This document shows, piece by piece, positions 7,456-10,943 of a stretch of DNA of 10,943 nt (positions are counted from its first letter, which is position 1; the number at the start of each line of letters is the position of its first letter). A model generated the notes under the pieces. The model saw only the letters and a program-made list of their open reading frames with translations, had not been told where the DNA came from and ran no database searches. The position numbers and the translations under genes are program-made. The stretch covers positions 1 to 10,943 of the forward strand of contig VBHW01000023.1 of assembly GCA_005881055.1 (NCBI GenBank). The letters are read 5' to 3'. This DNA comes from Chloroflexota bacterium (GTDB lineage Bacteria > Chloroflexota > Limnocylindria > Limnocylindrales > CSP1-4).

Positions 7456-8007
7456 GTGGTCGCCCTCGTCCGGGGCGTCCACGGCCTCCAAGGCGCGGTG
7501 CGTGTCGAGGTCCTGACGGACCGACCCGAGGAACGCTTCAGGCCTGGGGCTGTCCTGTTCCGCGAAGGCAGCGACGAGCCGCTCACGGTCGCTTCGGGAG
7601 GGGCGGTCTCGGATGGCCCCGGATGGCGCCTCCGATTCGCCGAGGTGCCGAACCGGACCGCGGCCGAGCGCCTCCGTGGCGCGTACCTCGCCGCGGATGC
7701 CCGGACGTCGGAGCCCCTGCCGCGCGGTCACTACTACTGGCACGAGGTCGTCGGCTCGAGCGTCCGCGACCTGAACGATCGGGAGCTCGGGGTCGTCGAG
7801 GACGTCTATCGAGCGGGCGACGCCGAGGTGTTCGTCGTTCGCGGCGGGCCATTCGGGGAGTTCGACGTGCCGGCCGTTCGGGCGGTCGTCCGCATCTTCG
7901 CGCCGAAGCGCCGCGAGATCGTCGTCGACACGGACGCGCTGGGCCTCGAGGAGCCACGGCCGGCCCGCCGGCGGGGGTCGGCGGAGTCCAGAGGGGAAGC
8001 GGGATGA
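7456..8007 (+). CDS. rimM: Ribosome maturation factor RimM
   Basis: RimM helps assemble the 30S head by binding S19 and is needed for 16S rRNA maturation. The 183-residue product has the N-terminal beta-barrel beginning VALVRGVHGLQGAVRV (family: 'GxhGhxGxhRV'), the middle segment RTAAERLRGAYL, and the PRC-barrel half beginning YYWHEVVGSSVRD (from residue 93). It then has the family's closing pattern EFDVPAVRAVVRIFAPKRREIVVD. The GTG at 7456 is the first standard start, but the family usually has two to six more residues before the first beta strand. A CTG at 7435 inside the khpA stop (CTGA) would provide LTGGERLVVALV, so the exact start is uncertain. The Arg-rich tail overlaps trmD by 4 bases. 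Confidence 0.95.
   Translation: MVALVRGVHGLQGAVRVEVLTDRPEERFRPGAVLFREGSDEPLTVASGGAVSDGPGWRLRFAEVPNRTAAERLRGAYLAADARTSEPLPRGHYYWHEVVGSSVRDLNDRELGVVEDVYRAGDAEVFVVRGGPFGEFDVPAVRAVVRIFAPKRREIVVDTDALGLEEPRPARRRGSAESRGEAG
7992..7997 (+). promoter_or_regulatory. Shine-Dalgarno site of trmD inside rimM
   Basis: AGGGGA lies 6 nt before the trmD ATG at 8004, within the last codons of rimM. It fixes the trmD start and, with the ATGA overlap of start and stop, indicates translational coupling. Confidence 0.65.
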
Positions 8008-8738
8008 CGCTCGAGATCGACGTCCTCACGCTGTTCCCGGCCATGCTCGATGGGCCGCTTGGCGACAGCATCCCGGCCCGGATCCAGGAGCGCGGTCTGG
8101 CGACGGTGCGAGTCCACGATCTGCGCGCGTGGGGGATCGGGCGCCACCGGAGCGTCGACGATTATCCGTACGGCGGGGGCGCCGGCATGGTCCTCCGCCC
8201 AGAGCCCGTGGCCGCTGCGCTCGGCGAGCTGCGCCGGCCCGGGTCGACCGTCATCCTGATGGACCCGGCCGGCGAGGTATTCCGCCAGGCGCGCGCCCGG
8301 TCGCTGGCGGCCGCCGCGCATCTCGTGCTGCTCTGCCCGCGCTACGAGGGTGTCGACGAGCGGATCCGCACGATGGTCGACCTCGAGCTCTCGATCGGCG
8401 ACTACGTCCTGACCGGCGGTGAGCTGCCGGCGCTCGTCGTCATCGACGCCGTGATCCGCCTCCTGCCGGGCGCGATCGACGCGCTCTCGACCGAGGAGGA
8501 GTCGTTCGCCGACGGCCTGCTCGAGTATCCGCAGTACACGCGCCCACCGTCCTTCGACGGTCGTGACGTCCCGCCAGTGCTCGTGAGCGGCGACCACGGC
8601 GAGGTGGCCCGGTGGCGCCATCGGGAGGCGGTCCGGCGGACGCTCGACCGACGGCCGGACCTGCTGGATGCTCGCGAGCTGACCGCCGAGGAGCGGCGGG
8701 TCGTCGCCGAGCTGGGCGAGGACGAGCGCCCGATCTGA
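8004..8738 (+). CDS. trmD: tRNA (guanine-N1)-methyltransferase TrmD
   Basis: TrmD uses S-adenosylmethionine to make m1G37 in tRNAs and so prevents +1 frameshifts; it is usually essential. The 244-residue product is a SPOUT-class knotted enzyme. It starts MTLEIDVLTLFP, the family N-terminus. Visible motifs: YGGGAGMVLRPEP (56-68), CPRYEGVDERI (111-121), the trefoil-knot segment SIGDYVLTGGELPALVVID (130-148), and SFADGLLEYPQYTRP (167-181), whose Asp170 matches the family's catalytic Asp. VPPVLVSGDHGEVARWRH follows. Its ATG overlaps the rimM stop as ATGA. A hairpin and a new promoter follow, so trmD probably ends the ffh operon. Confidence 0.98.
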   Translation: MTLEIDVLTLFPAMLDGPLGDSIPARIQERGLATVRVHDLRAWGIGRHRSVDDYPYGGGAGMVLRPEPVAAALGELRRPGSTVILMDPAGEVFRQARARSLAAAAHLVLLCPRYEGVDERIRTMVDLELSIGDYVLTGGELPALVVIDAVIRLLPGAIDALSTEEESFADGLLEYPQYTRPPSFDGRDVPPVLVSGDHGEVARWRHREAVRRTLDRRPDLLDARELTAEERRVVAELGEDERPI

Positions 8739-8757
8739 CCGGCTGCCAGGGGGCGGT

Positions 8758-8806
8758 GGGTCGGCCCGGCCGGCCCGCGTCACCGCCCGTCGGTGGCGGC
8801 CGACCC
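8758..8806 (+). terminator. Strong hairpin after trmD, abutting the rplS promoter
   Basis: A perfect 9-bp inverted repeat, GGGTCGGCC (8758-8766) and GGCCGACCC (8798-8806), encloses a second hairpin, CACCG (8781-8785) with CGGTG (8791-8795). It starts 20 bp after the trmD stop. There is no T-tract, so as a terminator it would rely on stem stability or Rho. Its right arm ends 1 bp before the extended -10 of rplS and covers the -35 region, so it may instead, or also, affect that promoter. Confidence 0.55.
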
Positions 8807-8807
8807 C

Positions 8808-8816
8808 TGCTATACT
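8808..8816 (+). promoter_or_regulatory. rplS: Extended -10 promoter of rplS (TGCTATACT)
   Basis: TG-C-TATACT is an extended -10 element, one base off TATAAT, in a region with almost no other A/T runs. The predicted transcription start is near 8823, giving a leader of about 100 nt before the rplS GTG. I see no good -35; extended -10 promoters often do not need one. Confidence 0.7.
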
Positions 8817-8822
8817 CCGCCG

Positions 8823-8923
8823 TCGGCCGCGCCGGTGCGGCTCGGCACGCGGCCCTCAGCCGCGAGTGGCCGCTCCCCGCACGAGACCGCAGCCGTCGGC
8901 TGCCGACGAAGGTGACCCCAGGC
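8823..8923 (+). promoter_or_regulatory. Structured 5' leader of rplS, possible r-protein autoregulatory element
   Basis: The untranslated stretch from the predicted start to the rplS GTG can form a perfect 6-bp hairpin at 8848-8864 (CGCGGC, loop CCTCA, GCCGCG). Near the gene it can form one of two mutually exclusive hairpins: 8889-8903 (GCAGCC/GGCTGC) or 8895-8907 (GTCGG/CCGAC), the latter ending 1 nt before the AAGGTGA ribosome site. L19 leaders are known in other phyla, so autoregulation by L19 is a reasonable inference, but I recognise no known leader motif here. Confidence 0.4.
8909..8915 (+). promoter_or_regulatory. Shine-Dalgarno site of rplS
   Basis: AAGGTGA lies 8 nt before the GTG at 8924 and decides that start over an in-frame GTG (8912) that lies inside the site itself. 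It directly follows the alternative hairpin 8895-8907. Confidence 0.6.
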
Positions 8924-9310
8924 GTGAACGTACTCGACGAGGTCGTCGCCGACCAGCTCCGAACGGACCTGCCCGAGCTGTCCGCCGGCGACACCGTGCG
9001 CGTGAGCGCCAAGGTCATCGAGGGCAACCGCGAGCGCATCCAGGTCTTCGAGGGGATCGTCATGCGCCTGCGCGGGGGTGGAATCACGCGCTCGATCACG
9101 GTGCGCCGGATTGCGAGCGGCGTCGGCGTCGAACGGACGTTCAAGGTCAACAGCCCGCGGATCGAGAAGATCGAGGTCATGCGCCACGGCCAGGTCCGCC
9201 GCGCGCAGCTCTACTTCCTCCGGGACCGCGTCGGCAAGGCCGCCACCCTCCGCGAGCGCCGATCGCGGGGCCAGGCAACTGGCGCCCAGGCGCCCGGCAC
9301 GAAGCGCTGA
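8924..9310 (+). CDS. rplS: 50S ribosomal protein L19
   Basis: L19 lies at the 30S-50S interface and forms inter-subunit bridges. The 128-residue product starts VNVLDEVVADQLRTDLPELSAGDTVRV and carries the unmistakable family core: ERIQVFEGIVMRLRGGGITRSITVRRIASGVGVERTF (residues 37-73), then SPRIEKIEVMRHGQVRRAQLYFLRDRVGKAA (77-107). The tail of about 20 residues after that (RERRSRGQATGAQAPGTKR) is low-complexity and not conserved. GTG at 8924 is chosen for its match to the family N-terminus and the AAGGTGA site. The frame stays open upstream into trmD, but that part is not L19-like. It has its own promoter and likely leads a unit with rnhB and yraN. Confidence 0.97.
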   Translation: MNVLDEVVADQLRTDLPELSAGDTVRVSAKVIEGNRERIQVFEGIVMRLRGGGITRSITVRRIASGVGVERTFKVNSPRIEKIEVMRHGQVRRAQLYFLRDRVGKAATLRERRSRGQATGAQAPGTKR

Positions 9311-9458
9311 CCGTGGGCGAGCGGGCGCCGAAGGGATCGACCGCCCGCCGCTCCGCGCCCCTCCGGCGGCCAGATCGAAGCAAGCGAAGGCGCGCGCCGC
9401 GCAGGGACCGCCTGCCACGCCCGCCCCGAAGGAACCGCCCGACCCGTTCCGGCCCACC

Positions 9459-10271
9459 GTGCCGCCCCGCAAGCGCACGTCGTTCGCGGCGCCGGCATCG
9501 CCGAACGGCCGCGCCCGGGTCGCGCCATGGCACCGACTCCGTCTCGACCCGGACTTCCTCGAGGAAGCGGACCTCTACCATCGCGGCTACCGGCTCGTCG
9601 CGGGCGTGGACGAGGTGGGCCGCGGCTGCCTTGCGGGTCCGGTCGTCGCCGGCGCCGTGATCCTGCCGCTCGGCTGGAAGCCGGATGGGCTGCGCGACTC
9701 GAAGATGCTCAAGCCCGAGGACCGCGAGCGGCTCGCCGACGCGGTCGTGGAACATGCCATCGCCTGGTCCGTGGCGGCGGTCGAGCCGTCCGTGATCGAT
9801 CGGATCAACATCCTCCAGGCGACGCTGCTCGCGACGGCGCTCGCCGCCGCCCGGCTCCCTGTGCGGCCGGATGCGCTCCTCCTGGACGGCACGCTGCACC
9901 TCGCGGACGTCACCGTCCACCAGCGGGTGATCGTCGACGGCGACCGGCTGTGCGCGTCCGTGGCCGCGGCGTCGGTCGTCGCGAAGGTCTTCCGGGACCG
10001 GCTCATGGTCGAGCTCGACCGCGAGTACCCCGGCTACGACCTCGCCAGCAACAAGGGCTACGCGGCGCCTGAGCATCGGGCCGGGCTGCGCGCCTTCGGG
10101 ACCGCGCCGATCCACCGGCTGACCTTCGCCTCGTGCGCCGACGTCGAGCAGACGACGCTCTGGGAAGCCGTCGGCGATGGCGTCGGGCGTGTGGATCCCG
10201 AGGGGATCGAGGACGGCCAGGAGCTCGAACCCTCCGAGCGGGCGGATGACCTCGTTCCCGTTGGCTCCTGA
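9459..10271 (+). CDS. rnhB: Ribonuclease HII
   Basis: RNase HII cuts RNA in RNA-DNA hybrids and starts removal of single ribonucleotides from DNA. From the GTG at 9459 the product has 270 residues. Catalytic residues by motif: Asp51 and Glu52 in GVDEVGRG (49-56), Asp143 in LLLDGT, and Asp162 in VDGDRL. DSKML (from 80), INILQATLLA, CASVAAASVVAKVFRD and YPGYDLASNKGYAAPEH also match the family. The N-terminus of 45 residues or so before the core is Pro/Arg-rich, and the C-terminus has an extra acidic tail of about 40 residues. The start is doubtful: GTG 9459 has no Shine-Dalgarno site and is the only standard start in frame between the rplS stop and the core. The frame is open and Ala/Pro-rich back to rplS. 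The usual lepB gene between rplS and rnhB is absent. Confidence 0.93.
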   Translation: MPPRKRTSFAAPASPNGRARVAPWHRLRLDPDFLEEADLYHRGYRLVAGVDEVGRGCLAGPVVAGAVILPLGWKPDGLRDSKMLKPEDRERLADAVVEHAIAWSVAAVEPSVIDRINILQATLLATALAAARLPVRPDALLLDGTLHLADVTVHQRVIVDGDRLCASVAAASVVAKVFRDRLMVELDREYPGYDLASNKGYAAPEHRAGLRAFGTAPIHRLTFASCADVEQTTLWEAVGDGVGRVDPEGIEDGQELEPSERADDLVPVGS

Positions 10272-10343
10272 GGATGCCGGCCTCGCGCCCCGACCGACGA
10301 GGTCGATGAGCGCCCGATAAGCGCCCCCGGCGATCCTTGGCGG

Positions 10344-10766
10344 ATGCCATCCGCCGACGTCCCCGGATTGCGGACAGCCCAGCAGCGCGCCGGCGACGCT
10401 GCCGAGGGCTTCGTCGCGGAACGGCTGAGCGCGGCGGGCTGGACGGTCCTCGCGCGCAACCTGCGGCTGGGCCGCCTCGAGGTCGACCTCCTGGCCATCG
10501 ATCCCGGCCCGCCCGCTGAGCTGGTCCTCCTCGAGGTGCGCTGGCGCCGGTCGCGTGAGTTCGGCCTGCCCGAGGAGACGTTCGACGCACGGAAGCGTCG
10601 CCACCTGCGCGCGGCGGTGGCCGTGCTGCTCGGCCTTGGCGAGCTCCCAGGCGGATCGACGATCCCGCGGCTGCCGGTGCGGATCGACCTGGTCGTCGTC
10701 GAGCCACCCGCCCGGGTCGGCGAGCCGCCGAGGATGCGCCACCATCGAGCCGCGCTCGCCGGTTGA
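10344..10766 (+). CDS. yraN: YraN family protein (UPF0102, nuclease-like fold)
   Basis: A 140-residue member of the YraN/UPF0102 family, related to Holliday-junction-resolvase-type endonuclease folds; its role in the cell is not settled. Visible pattern: GDAAEGFVAERLSAAGWTVLARNLRLGRLEVDLLAID (17-53), LVLLEVRWRRSREFG (60-74), ETFDARKRRHLRAA (78-91), and PVRIDLVVVE (111-120). The acidic residues Glu21, Glu46, Asp48 and Glu64 fit the family positions, but the usual EVK reads EVR (64-66), so the motif Lys is replaced by Arg. ATG at 10344 is the first start in frame, and its ribosome site is poor. It follows rnhB by 72 bp, the usual neighbour in many bacteria. Confidence 0.88.
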   Translation: MPSADVPGLRTAQQRAGDAAEGFVAERLSAAGWTVLARNLRLGRLEVDLLAIDPGPPAELVLLEVRWRRSREFGLPEETFDARKRRHLRAAVAVLLGLGELPGGSTIPRLPVRIDLVVVEPPARVGEPPRMRHHRAALAG

Positions 10767-10834
10767 CACGTGATGCGTGCGAGAAGGCACGCTGCGACCG
10801 GTGCGGCTTCCGGATGCGGCACGTGGCGCACCAT

Positions 10835-10925
10835 TCGGCCGGATCGGACCACCCGGTCGATCGCGTGGCCGACGGAACCGCTCACGGGGCGCAATCGGCC
10901 GGCCCGGCCACGCGCGATCGGCCGG
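10835..10925. repeat. Three TCGGCCGG octamers
   Basis: TCGGCCGG occurs at 10835-10842, 10895-10902 and 10918-10925, with starts 60 and 23 bases apart. The core CGGCCG is palindromic, as operator half-sites can be, but GC-rich DNA makes such words common. One copy lies in the loop and another in the right arm of the large inverted repeat. Confidence 0.4.
10853..10925. repeat. Long imperfect inverted repeat after yraN (18-bp stem)
   Basis: The left arm (10853-10870, CCGGTCGATCGCGTGGCC) pairs with the right arm (10906-10925) over 18 positions, with one G-T pair and a 2-nt bulge, around a 35-nt loop. It is the longest stem I found in the window. Its orientation (terminator, leader or RNA gene) cannot be told from sequence alone. 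Confidence 0.7.
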
Positions 10926-10943
10926 TCACAACGTGCACCAGAT

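Larger units (their letters stand above)
10767..10943. other. Unassigned tail region rich in inverted repeats
   Basis: No gene is firmly supported between yraN and the window end. Three consecutive inverted repeats occur: 10775-10792 (GCGTGC/GCACGC, 6-nt loop), 10800-10832 (GGTGCG/CGCACC) and the large one at 10853-10925. A plus frame opening with TTG at 10763, overlapping the yraN stop, is open to the window end and has Cys/His residues early (CEKARCDRCGFRMRHVAHH), but it has no ribosome site. The region could be a terminator, a structured RNA, a leader of the next gene, or the start of a small protein. Confidence 0.4.

Noticed and set aside
8612..8923. Upstream extension of rplS into trmD
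   Set aside because: The added residues overlap trmD and are Ala/Gly/Arg-rich; a promoter and ribosome site lie between, and L19 homology starts at 8924.
9313..9660. Small Arg-rich protein starting at GTG 9313 after rplS
   Set aside because: It runs through the RNase HII core in another frame and has no ribosome site; the composition is that of a shadow frame.
9177..10790. A 537-codon minus-strand open frame opposite rnhB and yraN
   Set aside because: The plus strand has RNase HII and YraN with recognisable motifs; the minus translation is Arg-rich without any family pattern.
1..10943. CRISPR arrays, tRNA/rRNA genes, insertion sequences, toxin-antitoxin or defence genes
   Set aside because: I found no regular spaced repeats, no tRNA-like cloverleaf with T-loop sequence, no transposase or terminal repeats, and no defence family motif.

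Overview
The window is a very GC-rich (roughly 70%), densely coding bacterial chromosome segment. It carries the conserved smc–ftsY / ffh–rpsP–KH–rimM–trmD–rplS–rnhB–yraN neighbourhood. The gene order, the base composition, the DUF3352-type membrane protein, and the absence of the DUF2469 and lepB genes that actinobacteria usually carry here suggest a high-GC Chloroflexota lineage (Limnocylindria-like). This assignment is inferred from content and order; I had no marker phylogeny.

Layout. Positions 3-1292 hold the C-terminal end of SMC. FtsY, the SRP receptor, follows 10 bp later. A strong nested inverted repeat (2299-2349) then separates ftsY from a convergent MFS exporter on the minus strand (2366-3619). 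The exporter start and ffh are divergent across a 131-bp gap with two back-to-back -10 elements; the exporter -10 sits where a leaderless mRNA is expected. From the ffh promoter a tight run reads ffh, a DUF3352-like membrane-anchored protein, rpsP (S16), khpA (KH RNA-binding protein), rimM and trmD. After trmD a hairpin abuts an extended -10 element (TGCTATACT), which starts a second unit: rplS (L19, with a structured leader of about 100 nt), rnhB and yraN. The last 177 bases contain no gene I can defend but are rich in inverted repeats, including one imperfect 18-bp stem.

How the genes work together: Ffh and FtsY form the co-translational protein targeting cycle. S16, L19, RimM, TrmD and KhpA belong to ribosome assembly, tRNA modification and RNA binding. 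RNase HII and SMC serve genome maintenance. This is mostly a housekeeping region, and I see no mobile element, CRISPR array, defence island or tRNA. The less ordinary points are the internally duplicated DUF3352-like protein inside the SRP/ribosome operon, the possible r-protein leader before rplS, the exporter placed between ftsY and ffh, the unclear start of rnhB, and the structured tail after yraN.
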